Origin: JASJBU01 sp963797085 | Lineage (GTDB): Bacteria; Pseudomonadota; Gammaproteobacteria; Chromatiales; Chromatiaceae | Length of the DNA: 64,000 nt | NCBI GenBank assembly: GCA_963797085.1 | Contig: CAWCOA010000018.1 | Location: 1 to 64,000, forward strand | Reading direction: 5' to 3' | Part shown: in pieces, positions 55,520 to 64,000 of the stretch | Layout of the letters: each line of letters begins with the position of its first letter | Position numbering within the stretch: the stretch's first letter is position 1 | Translations under genes and position numbers: made by a program | Notes under the pieces: model-generated | The model's database searches: none | Told to the model about the DNA's origin: nothing | What the model saw: the letters and a program-made list of their open reading frames with translations, nothing else

Positions 55520-56740
55520 ATGAAAGGACAGCGACAAGTGTTTATCAGCGGGGCCATGCTTGCCTGTATGCTGTTATTCAGTACATCAACCATGCTGCAG
55601 GCTGCGGATAAGACGCCGAGTCTGTCATCACATACTTATAAGTCACTGCTATCAATCGAGGAGATGATCGATGCAGGCAACACGACGACTGCCTTAAAGA
55701 GACTTAAAGAATTACTCAAAGCGAATACCAAGCAACCCTATGCACAGGCAGTCATCCTGCAGTCACTCGCTCACGCCCATATAGATCTGGGTGACTACAG
55801 TACCGCTATCCCCTTCCTCAAACGTTGTCTGGACCTGCAGGCGCTCCCTGATGACGTACAGCAACGCAGCCGTTATAACCTGGCCCAGCTCTACATGGCG
55901 ACCGAGAAGTATTCGCCGGCTATCAAACAGCTCGAGATTTGGTTCAAGCAGGTAGATACCCCCACTGCAGAGGCTCATATGTTGTTGGGTAGCGCGCACC
56001 TGCAACTCAAACAGTACAAGAAAGCCATCAAGCCCCTGCGTAAGGCCATCGAACTCAGTAAGCGCCCCAATGAAAGCTGGTACCAGAGCCTGCTCGGCGC
56101 CCACAATGAACTCAAGGATTACAAGCAGTGCGTCATACTGCTGCGCAGGATGGTGAAACTGTTCCCCGATCGTTCATCCTACTGGCTGCAGCTGAGCGGC
56201 ATGGAGATGATGCGTAAAAACTATGCCCAAGCGCTTGCCGTCATGGAACTCGCCTATCTTCGCGGCCACCTGACAGCAGAACGGGACCTGCTGAATCTTG
56301 CTCAGCTCTATTCACTCCGTGATGCACCCTATAAGGCTGCGCAATTGATAGAAAAAGAGATTGCCAAAGGCCGTATCAGTGCAAAACCAAAAACCTGGGA
56401 ACAGGCGGCCAATGCCTGGTATCAGGCAAAAGAGTCGGCGCAAAGCATCTCGGCACTGGAAAAGGCGGTCAACAAGAATGGGAATATTGATCTGAGCCTG
56501 CGCCTTGCTCATCTGTATCTTGAGAATCAACGCTGGTCCGAGGCACAAGAGAGACTGCGCAGAATTCTTAAAGGCAAGAATACAAAAGCTCAGGATAAGG
56601 CCTGGTTGCTGTTAGGCGTTGCCTGTTATGAAAGTGGTTCGTTGGAACAAGCTAAAGCAGCCTTCTCCAAGGCAAAAAAGTTTAATAAGACCCAAAAAGA
56701 TGCTGAGCAGTGGCTGGCGTTCCTGGAAAGGCAGGATTGA
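55520..56740 (+). CDS. TPR protein of the TonB2 cluster
   Basis: 406 residues. Signal peptide (MLACMLLFSTSTMLQAA), then repeated 34-residue TPR units (AHIDLGDYSTAIPFLKRCLD, AHLQLKQYKKAIKPLRKAIE, ACYESGSLEQAKAAFSKAKK). Two bases after tonB2. A TPR gene regularly closes these clusters and is thought to help assemble the complex in the periplasm. Confidence 0.85.
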   Translation: MKGQRQVFISGAMLACMLLFSTSTMLQAADKTPSLSSHTYKSLLSIEEMIDAGNTTTALKRLKELLKANTKQPYAQAVILQSLAHAHIDLGDYSTAIPFLKRCLDLQALPDDVQQRSRYNLAQLYMATEKYSPAIKQLEIWFKQVDTPTAEAHMLLGSAHLQLKQYKKAIKPLRKAIELSKRPNESWYQSLLGAHNELKDYKQCVILLRRMVKLFPDRSSYWLQLSGMEMMRKNYAQALAVMELAYLRGHLTAERDLLNLAQLYSLRDAPYKAAQLIEKEIAKGRISAKPKTWEQAANAWYQAKESAQSISALEKAVNKNGNIDLSLRLAHLYLENQRWSEAQERLRRILKGKNTKAQDKAWLLLGVACYESGSLEQAKAAFSKAKKFNKTQKDAEQWLAFLERQD

Positions 56741-56827
56741 TCGCGCTATTTGTCCGCGAAAATCCGAGCAGGCAGAATAAGTAGCAACTTTCACTCATAA
56801 CCGCCTGCTCTGCCAACCAGCCGTAGA

Positions 56828-57073
56828 TTAGAACGAACCGTAGATTTCTGTGTTTCTCAAATCCGTCCAGTCACCATGATTATAATCTTCATACTGGGCC
56901 GCATCCTCGAACTGGCCGCTCCTTTCGCCAATGCCAGGCTGTACAGCCGTATTTTGCATGGTTTTTGTTGCACTGTCTGCAGCAGCTTTTTCTTTCTGCA
57001 TCTCCCAATTCGAACCTGCTTGGGCAATCCCGATAGACATCAGTAACGCCGTTGAAATCAGTGTATATTTCAT
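56828..57073 (-). CDS. Small exported protein
   Basis: 81 residues from the ATG at 57073 (AGGAAA upstream, preferred to two earlier in-frame starts). Signal peptide MKYTLISTALLMSIGIAQAG, then a short polar chain rich in Glu, Asp and Gln (GQFEDAAQYEDYNHGDWTDL). No family recognised. Likely periplasmic. Confidence 0.6.
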   Translation of the reverse strand: MKYTLISTALLMSIGIAQAGSNWEMQKEKAAADSATKTMQNTAVQPGIGERSGQFEDAAQYEDYNHGDWTDLRNTEIYGSF

Positions 57074-57249
57074 GATCCATTTCCTCATTTTATTTAGCAA
57101 TTTGACTGACAGGGTATATATCGAGCCTGTGTCATGGGTTACGAGTTTAAGTCTGGAATGGATTCAAACCTGGAACCGTCATCCGAAAGCATTAACAACT
57201 CTTGATCAAACAGAATGGCTATAAATTCATTACCGGTGATAATTAAAGA

Positions 57250-57714
57250 ATGACTCCCGCAGTTGATGAGGCGAAGAGAAAAGGCATCGCCTATGAAATC
57301 CATGAATATACACATGAACCGGCTAATCAGTCCTATGGCCTGGAAGCTGCTGAAAAACTTGGGGTTGATTCGGAACGGGTCTTCAAAACACTTATCATTG
57401 AATTGGATAATGGGCAGCTTGCAGTCGCCGTCATCCCGGTTGCAAAACAGCTCAATCTGAAATTAACCGCCAAAGCTATAGGGTGCAAAAAGGCAAAAAT
57501 GGCCGAGAAAAACGCAGTGGAAAGATCCACAGGCTATGTGTTGGGCGGTGTCAGCCCGCTGGGTCAGAAAAAGCGGCTGGTGACACTTGTGGATACATCA
57601 GCCAATAATTTTGAGAGCATATACATCAGCGCAGGTCGTCGAGGACTGGAGATCGAACTCAGCCCATCTGACCTGGCCGCATTGACTCAAGGCAGTTTCA
57701 AAAGCATTTGCTGA
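57250..57714 (+). CDS. ybaK: Cys-tRNA(Pro) deacylase YbaK
   Basis: 154 residues. Hydrolyses Cys wrongly attached to tRNA-Pro. YTHEPANQSYGLEAAEKLGV, RVFKTLIIE, the conserved Lys/Gly region LKLTAKAIGCKKAKMAEK and GYVLGGVSPLGQKKRL are diagnostic. Complete and unbroken. Confidence 0.93.
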   Translation: MTPAVDEAKRKGIAYEIHEYTHEPANQSYGLEAAEKLGVDSERVFKTLIIELDNGQLAVAVIPVAKQLNLKLTAKAIGCKKAKMAEKNAVERSTGYVLGGVSPLGQKKRLVTLVDTSANNFESIYISAGRRGLEIELSPSDLAALTQGSFKSIC

Positions 57715-57780
57715 AGACCAAACTACTGATACACAAGTTGCTGCAGATCAAACGTTGATTTAACACTTGGCATTGAAACG

Positions 57781-58245
57781 ATGAATGATTCTTCAAAACA
57801 CTCCAACATCGACTCCATCAGGTCCTCAGTACTGAAGATCTCCCATAAAGTTTCAATCCCGATGAATGAAATCGAATTGACAGCAATCCGAGCGCAGGGT
57901 GCAGGGGGACAAAATGTCAATAAAGTATCATCAGCTATTCATCTTCGCTTCAATATCAAAACCTCCTCATTACCGGATTTTTACAAGCAACGACTGTTAA
58001 ATAAGCAGGACCAACGCATCTCCTCAGAAGGCGTTATCGTGATCAAAGCCCAGAGCCATAGAACGCAGGAAAAAAACAGAAATGATGCCCTCATGCGATT
58101 ACAGTCACTGGTAAAAAGTGTCGCAATCCCGATAAAAAGGCGTATCCCCACAAAGCCGACAAAGGCCTCACTGAGAAGGCGATTGGAGAGTAAATCCAGA
58201 CAAGGAAAGCAGAAGAAATTGCGGCAGAAGATCGACTTCGATTAG
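57781..58245 (+). CDS. arfB: Alternative ribosome-rescue factor ArfB (YaeJ)
   Basis: Peptidyl-tRNA hydrolase that frees ribosomes stalled on broken mRNA. The GGQ motif lies in IRAQGAGGQNVNKVSSAIHL, and the basic C-terminal tail (LRRRLESKSRQGKQKKLRQK) enters the empty mRNA channel. Homologues start near LKISHKVSIP, so the first 18 residues may be extra; no better start codon lies there. 154 residues as given. Confidence 0.92.
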   Translation: MNDSSKHSNIDSIRSSVLKISHKVSIPMNEIELTAIRAQGAGGQNVNKVSSAIHLRFNIKTSSLPDFYKQRLLNKQDQRISSEGVIVIKAQSHRTQEKNRNDALMRLQSLVKSVAIPIKRRIPTKPTKASLRRRLESKSRQGKQKKLRQKIDFD

Positions 58246-58398
58246 CAAACACCGGTTCGCTTCCCAAGAAAGTCAGGCATGACTGATCAGTGATTCAGTT
58301 ATTCATCTGATACTTATCTACTTAACGCAAGATCAGTCTGGAAAACACCAGGCAATGTGATAATTCACCCATGTAAAGTATGCTTGAATAAAAAATAA

Positions 58399-58431
58399 CT
58401 GTAAAAATAATGTAATATTTCTGTAATAATT
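58399..58431 (+). promoter_or_regulatory. Triple Pho-box-like direct repeat upstream of ppk1
   Basis: Three 11-base units in a row: CTGTAAAAATA, ATGTAATATTT, CTGTAATAATT. This is the layout of PhoB sites (7-base CTGTCAT-like repeats with 4-base AT spacers). A TATAAA follows at 58452. The ppk1 start is about 100 bases downstream. Confidence 0.6.
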
Positions 58432-58531
58432 GGGTGAGCAATCATCGAAACTATAAAAAAATCCACAATCTATACTTAAGTTGATTTTGCGTATGGATGT
58501 TCATCCAGTCAGCTTTGTGTAGAAAAATAAC

Positions 58532-60748
58532 CATGATCCAGACACAGCCACAACAATTCGATCAAGAATCTCAGGATGACTCATCGGGAGCCATAAGCTC
58601 CAGAGATTGATCTGGACGATAGTAATCTCTATCTGAACCGCGAATTGACCTGGCTGGCCTTTAACAAGCGGGTACTCAATGAGGCCGATCGCAGTCTCAA
58701 TCCGCTACTCGAACGAGTCAAATTCCTCGCCATCGTCAGCAGCAACCTGGATGAGTTTTTCATGAAACGCATTGGCGGGCTGAAACAACAGGTTGCAGCA
58801 GGCGTCATTACACCAGACTGTCGATGGTAGAACACCACAGGAACAATTATACGAATGCCATCATGTCATCAGGGAACTTCAGCATGAGCAACAGCGCATT
58901 TATCACGAATTAAACCGTTTGTTGGCTGAGAACAACGTCCTGATCTCGGAATATAAAGATCTGCAGTCCAGTCAGCAGGAAAAATTGCGTGAGCATTTCC
59001 GCCTGAATATCTTCCCCATGCTGACGCCACTGGCGATGGATCCCAGCCATCCCTTTCCCTTTATCTCCAACCTGACCCTAAACCTGCTGGTCACTCTGCG
59101 CTTCCCGGAGGGCCATGAAACTCACATGGCACGGTTGAAGGTCCCGGTAAGCAAAGAGGTCTCTCCCCGGCTGATTCAAGTCGACGATGGCTATAACTAC
59201 GTTACTCTGGATGATCTGATCGCCAACAATCTGGACATGCTGTTTCCCGGCATGGAGATCATCACCTGCGAATCATTCCGGGTGACCCGCAATGCCAATG
59301 TGGAACTTGAAGAGGAGACTGCAAACGACCTGTTGGAGATGATCGAAACAGAGCTGCGGGAACGCCACTTTGCGCCCATTGTGCGACTGGAGGTTTCTCA
59401 AGGCATGAATCCGACACATCGGGGTATGCTTGCTGCGGAACTGGGGCTGGACGAAATCCAGGATGTATTTGAAATTGATTTCATGATGGCCACACGGGAT
59501 CTGTTTGAGATCGCATTCCTAAATATCGCAGAACTCAAAGACGCGCCACACTATGCGGTTGACCATCCGCAACTGGCGCATGACAGACGCAATATCTTCC
59601 ACATCATCCGGGATACAGGCCCACTGCTGCTGCAGCACCCCTATGAGTCCTTCAGCACCACGGTTGAACGCTTCCTCAGAACAGCCTCTGAAGACCCGAA
59701 GGTCCTGGCTATAAAGATGACCCTTTATCGTACTTCCGCCGAAGGGAATATTCTTAATTCATTGATCCAGGCTGCCCGCAATGGTAAGCAGGTTGCGGTT
59801 CTGGTTGAGTTGAAGGCACGTTTTGATGAGGCCGCCAATATCCGCTGGGCGCGCAGCCTCGAGCAAGCTGGAATCCACGTGAACTATGGCGTCATCGGCT
59901 TGAAGACGCACAGTAAACTGATCATGGTCGTGCGCAAGGACTACTCACAGCTGCGACGCTATTACCATATAGGCACCGGTAACTATCACGCCGGAACAGC
60001 GCGTCTCTATACCGACCTGGGTGTTTTGGGTTGCGATGAGGAGATCGGCCAGGATCTGACCGAACTCTTCAACTACCTGACCGGTTACTCCCCTCCTCCC
60101 AGCTACCGCAAGATTCTCGCCGCCCCTTACACATTGAAAAAAGCACTGCTGCAAAAGATCAACCGGGAGACCGAACTCCATAGCATGGAAAACCCGGGGC
60201 ATATCCAGATGAAGATGAATGCCTTGGAAGATGTGGATATCGTCAAGGCGCTCTATACTGCCACCAAGGCAGGTGTAAAAGTCGACCTGATTGTCCGCGA
60301 CACCTGTCGCTTCCGCCCCGGGATACCCGGTCTCAGTGAGTCTGGCAAGGTGGTCAGCATTGTCGGTCGTTTTCTTGAACACGCCCGGATGAACTATTTC
60401 AAGAACGGTGGAGACGAAGAGTATTTCATCGGCTCAGCGGACCTCATGCAACGCAACCTCAAAAGCCGTGTCGAGGTCCTCGTTCCTATAGAGGCCCCCG
60501 CTCTGCGTCAGGAACTGAGACTGATTCTCGATGTTCAGCTCGGTGACCAGCATTGCGCCTGGGATATGCAATCCGACGGCAGTTACATTCGCCGGCATCC
60601 CGGCAGTGAAGACAAGTCACTCAATTGCCAGGAAACCTTGATAGGCGTTGCAGAACGCAGGCTTGCTGCCGCCAAGAAGCACAAAGAGAAACGCATGCGT
60701 GAAAAGCTAATGCATCACTTTCAATATCGTCTGAAAATTTCGCAATAA
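58532..60748 (+). CDS. ppk1: Polyphosphate kinase Ppk1 (frame broken twice)
   Basis: Makes polyphosphate from ATP. From the ATG at 58532, a break at about 58607 leads to LYLNRELTWLAFNKRVLNEA and FLAIVSSNLDEFFMKRIGGL; another at about 58815 leads to the long remaining frame. Catalytic phospho-His lies in GVIGLKTHSKLIMVVRKDY; a second conserved His region is NYFKNGGDEEYFIGSADLMQ. About 738 residues, full length. Every conserved block is present, so sequencing indels are the simplest reading. Confidence 0.92.
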
Positions 60749-60793
60749 ACCCAACGGATGACAGCCAGATCAGTCATATATAAGGAGGATAAT

Positions 60794-61261
60794 TTGTCCG
60801 AAAAATCAAGCAAACAACCCATTCTTGTTCCAGTGGACTTCTCTTCTCACTCCGAAGTGGCATTGATCAAGGCCTGTGAGATGGCAGATTGCATGAAACT
60901 CCCGATTACCGTCTTACATGTTGTCCACGACCCGGGGAATATGCCGGGCTATTACGCAAAAATACGCACGAAAAAGAGCCTGGTGCGAATTGAAGACCTT
61001 GCCAAGGAGATGTTTGATAAATTCATGGCAGAGGTCTCTAAACGGCATCCGGAATTGAAGGCATTGAAAAAGTCAAAGACCATGCTCGTGATCGGATTAC
61101 CAGTGACGAGAATCCTCCAGGTGATAGAAAAACTAAACGCTGCAATGGTGGTGATGGGGAGCCAGGGCCGTACCGGTTTAGATCACATGTTACTCGGTTC
61201 GAAGGCAGAACAGATCGTCAGGTTGTCGCCTGTACCTGTAACCATTGTCAAAGCAAAATAA
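60794..61261 (+). CDS. Universal stress protein (UspA family)
   Basis: 155 residues. ILVPVDFSSHSEVALIKACE at the N-terminus, and the ATP-binding motif VVMGSQGRTGLDHMLLGSKA then EQIVRLSPVPVTIVK. The TTG at 60794 is chosen because AGGAGG lies six bases upstream; an earlier in-frame ATG lacks a site. It sits between ppk1 and the phosphate transporter and probably shares their transcript. Confidence 0.88.
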   Translation: MSEKSSKQPILVPVDFSSHSEVALIKACEMADCMKLPITVLHVVHDPGNMPGYYAKIRTKKSLVRIEDLAKEMFDKFMAEVSKRHPELKALKKSKTMLVIGLPVTRILQVIEKLNAAMVVMGSQGRTGLDHMLLGSKAEQIVRLSPVPVTIVKAK

Positions 61262-61279
61262 CTCTCTGAGGAGTCCTGT

Positions 61280-63078
61280 ATGCTCTCGAAAATCATGCCC
61301 TGGATTGAAACCAGTTCCGTGAAATGGACTCTCGCGCTTCTCACGAGTCTGGCTGTGGTGTTCATGGCCTACCCGAGCATGGCCGCTACCGGCTCTGAGT
61401 CAGGCATGGACTGGGGCGTAATGGGCATGCAGCTGTTTGGTGGGCTGGCACTTTTTCTGTTTGGCATGGAGCAGATGGCGGATGCACTCAAGGCAGTGGC
61501 CGGCGAGCGCATGAAGACTATTCTTGCCAAGCTCACTGCCAACCGCTTCATGGGCGCCACGACGGGTGCTTTCGTTACTGCTGTCATTCAGTCCTCTTCT
61601 GTCACCACCGTGCTGGTGGTTGGGTTCATCACCGCGGGCCTGATGTCCATGTCGCAATCTGTCGGAGTCATCATGGGCGCCAACGTCGGCACGACGATCA
61701 CTGCGCAGATCGTTGCTTTCAAGGTAACCAAGGCGGCCTTGTTGATGGTCGGCGTCGGCTTCAGCATGCTGTTCATCTCCAAGCAGGATTCGATCAAACA
61801 GTATGGCACGATGCTCATGGGATTAGGGCTGGTGTTCTTTGGCATGAGCGTGATGAGTGACGCGATGAAACCTCTGCGCACCTTCCAGCCGTTCCTGGAC
61901 CTGATGATCCAAATGGAAAACCCACTCATCGGCATCCTGATCGCGGCCGCTTTCACCGGGTCTGATTCAATCCTCATCGGCCACTACTGGTATTGTCATC
62001 GTCATGGCCAGCCAGGGTTTTATCACCCTCCCGGCAGGTATCGCCCTGGCATTCGGTGCCAATATCGGAACCTGCGTCACCGCGATGCTGGCCTCCATTG
62101 GCAAGCCCAGAGAAGCAGTCCGTGCAGCCATTGTGCATGTAATGTTCAATGTCGGAGGAGTCTTGATATGGGTGCTGTTTATTGACCAGCTCGCCAGTTG
62201 GGTCACCTCCATATCCCCAGTTCACCCGGAACTCACAGGCGTGGATCGCCTCGGTGCAGAAACACCACGACAGATCGCCAATGCCCATACCATCTTCAAC
62301 ATTGCCAATACACTCATCTTTATTGGCTTTACCACCCAGATAGCACGCTTGGTGGAATGGATGATTCCAGAAGGCAGCCTAGATGAGGAGGAGTTGCAGG
62401 TCAGCGCGAAATACCTGGATGCAGAACTGCTTTCGACCCCCTCTCTGGCGCTTGACCGGGTACGCCTGGAGGTACTGCATATGGGTGAGGCAGTGCAAAA
62501 GATGCTGGAAGACATCATGCCAGCAATCCTCAAGGGCAACCAGAAATCACTAATTGAAGTACGCGATCTGGATGACAAGGTGGATATCCTCTATGAACAG
62601 ATCGTCGATTACATGGGAAGAATCAGCAAACATTCATTGACCGATCAACAGACCGAGGAGTTTCTTAAGCTCATGGAAGCAGTCAGTGACCTGGAAAACA
62701 TCGGTGACACGATCGAAACCAACCTGGTTGATCTGGGTTTTGACCGGATCAATGCCGGTTTTTCAATCAGTGCTCCTACCCGTGGAGGTCCTCAGTGGAT
62801 TTCACAAGGTTATCACCAAGGCCTTTATGGCGGCAGTACAGGCTGTGTCTCAGAACAATGATGAAGCTGCAAAGGTGGTCACTTCCATGAAAGAGGAAAT
62901 TACTAAAATGTCCGATTCGGCAGCTGCCCATCAGGCGGAAAGACTGGTGGCCGAGGAACCCAATCGTATACCCGCCTACACCATCGAGGTGGATATTATC
63001 GAAAAACAGAAGCGCATCTACTACTTTGCCAAACGTATGGCAAAGACGGTGATGCCGATCGAGAGCGCTGAAGCGTAA
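61280..63078 (+). CDS. Na/Pi cotransporter with PhoU-like C-terminal domain (frame broken twice)
   Basis: About 600 residues after rejoining. Two copies of the transport repeat: FVTAVIQSSSVTTVLVVGFI and, after a break at about 61962, LIQSSSATTGIVIVMASQGF, the QSSS motifs that bind phosphate and sodium. Each is followed by a GANVGT/GANIGT motif. The C-terminal 220 residues (EVLHMGEAVQKMLEDIMPAI..., VSDLENIGDTIETNL) are a PhoU-like helical domain. A second break at about 62785 separates the last 95 residues. A NptA-like phosphate importer or exporter balanced by PhoU sensing fits its place after ppk1. Confidence 0.88.
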
Positions 63079-63161
63079 GAATATTGCAATATATACAGAG
63101 TACAATTCTGTTTGATATTAAGCTGAAAAAGCTATAACAACTCACTAATAGGGGACATGGC

Positions 63162-63417
63162 ATGGGTATAGAAAAACTGCTGGAGAGTCTGAATGGCTAT
63201 CTTAACAAAGGTGAGAAAAAGAAATCTGTGCGTTGCGATCGGATCGATGAAATCCTCGCCAAACTCGATGACAAAAAGAAGAAACTCGAGAAAAAAATGG
63301 ATAACGAGAACAACACGCACTAAAAAGAAACGACTCAAGACAGAAATTAAGGTCGTATCCCTACAATTGAAAAAGGCTCACAAACGCCGCGCTGAACTTG
63401 AGGGTAAGTGTAAGTAA
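63162..63417 (+). CDS. Small Lys-rich coiled-coil protein (probable frame break)
   Basis: ATG at 63162 with AGGGGA upstream. MGIEKLLESLNGYLNKGEKK, then CDRIDEILAKLDDKKKKLEK, to a TAA at 63321-63323. The next frame continues in the same style (KKKRLKTEIKVVSLQLKKAH...ELEGKCK) to 63417, so one base is probably missing near 63320 and the product is about 85 residues. I do not know the family. Confidence 0.5.
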
Positions 63418-63494
63418 CAGCCGCTACTTAGAATCATTTGCAGGGCAGTTCAGACTGACTAATGTGTCAATCCTGCCCCGTATAGGGTTAATCT

Positions 63495-64000
63495 CTAGTC
63501 CTGATCTGAAGTTGATTTACCGTCTTCGGGACTATCGGCATGCTGATCCGATAATTTTTCCAGTATTACCTGATGAATGCGTCTTGATGAGGCGTCCTGA
63601 ACCTGAATAGACAGACCATCCAATTCAAACTGTTCATCCTTTACCGGGATACGTTCTGTATGCTCGAGTAACCAGCGATTGATAGTGTCTGTCGGCTTAC
63701 CTGGGAATATCAATTTCGAAATGGTCTTCAATCACTCGTAGTTCGGCAGTACCATTCACCAGGATGCGGCCATTACCGAGTTTCATGATTTCATCCGGCT
63801 TTTCATCCGACTCGTCATAGATCTCACCTACCAGTTCTTCGAGCAGGTCTTCCAGGGTCACCACGCCAACCATGACGCCATGTTCATCCACCACAATAGT
63901 CATATGACGCCGTTTACCGCGTAAGGTGCGTACCAGCTCATCGGTGGGGGTATTTTGAGGCGTAAACAGGGGCTCCTGGGATATCTGGCTGACGGGAACG
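63495..64000 (-). CDS. CorC/HlyC-family CBS-domain protein, 3' part (open at window edge, one frame break)
   Basis: The frame enters from the right edge in the CBS pair: TDELVRTLRGKRRHMTIVVD then EHGVMVGVVTLEDLLEELVG and EIYDESDE, the signature of the second CBS domain in CorC/HlyC proteins. A break at about 63710 leads to the CorC_HlyC domain (GKPTDTINRWLLEHTERIPV...ELDGLSIQVQDASSRRIHQV) and the stop at 63495. These proteins are linked to Mg/Co efflux; the transmembrane part must lie beyond the window. Confidence 0.85.

Overview
The window looks like a piece of a gammaproteobacterial chromosome of moderate GC. Supporting signs are the gene order ald-ftsK-lolA-rarA-(crcB)-serS, the neighbourhood trxB / aat-bpt, tRNA-Ser(UGA) beside yccA, a Vibrio-type TonB2 cluster (DUF3450-ttpC-exbB2-exbD2-tonB2-TPR) and RhlE/DbpA-type helicases. 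The species cannot be fixed from this sequence. A free-living or symbiotic marine or sediment gammaproteobacterium is a reasonable inference, no more.

Layout. 0-3 kb: mobile DNA. It holds the end of an IS91-family transposase, the IS91 terminal sequence, and two AT-rich cassettes separated by an attC-like site: a TIR-domain protein and an HD-type dGTPase, both defence-type genes and both frameshifted here. 3-13.9 kb: mostly housekeeping genes (SRAP peptidase, RluA-type pseudouridine synthase, a SPOR protein, rhlE, dbpA, tRNA-Ser with odd tandem repeats downstream, yccA, serS, a DUF190 gene, crcB). 13.9-18.8 kb: an island inserted between crcB and rarA. It contains a JetA-like fragment, a small membrane protein, a CHAT protease-STAND NTPase-TPR protein and a REP-associated transposase (RAYT). 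Six paired-palindrome elements sit in or next to these genes; one lies in frame inside the CHAT domain. 18.8-28 kb: rarA, lolA, ftsK, ald, trxB, a PilZ protein, aat, bpt. 28-33 kb: a TPP-dependent enzyme, a glycosyltransferase-like protein, a sulfotransferase-like protein and a methyltransferase, lying where infA/clpA are often found. 33.3-38.3 kb: a TonB receptor operon with a polyferredoxin and a CcdA-like membrane protein. 38-45.8 kb: accessory genes (SIMPL, PAP2, a broken RecD-like helicase, a second RAYT with terminal inverted repeats, a toxin-antitoxin pair, an nrdD fragment and a solo IS91 end). 45.9-56.7 kb: a class II aldolase-Dabb fusion, then a second TonB receptor locus with a complete TonB2 energising complex. 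57-64 kb: ybaK, arfB, and a Pho-box-preceded ppk1-usp-Na/Pi cotransporter cluster, ending in a CorC/HlyC gene.

How it works together. Both TonB receptor genes are preceded by good -24/-12 (sigma-54) promoter matches, and the second receptor sits beside the ExbB/ExbD/TonB machinery that could energise both. The polyphosphate, phosphate-transport and PhoU-like genes share a phosphate-starvation type control region.

Caution. About 25 single-base frame breaks occur in 64 kb, including in ftsK, rarA, ppk1, ald and crcB. Uncorrected indels in the assembly are the most economical explanation, so pseudogene calls here should be read as 'frame broken in this sequence', not as proven gene death.
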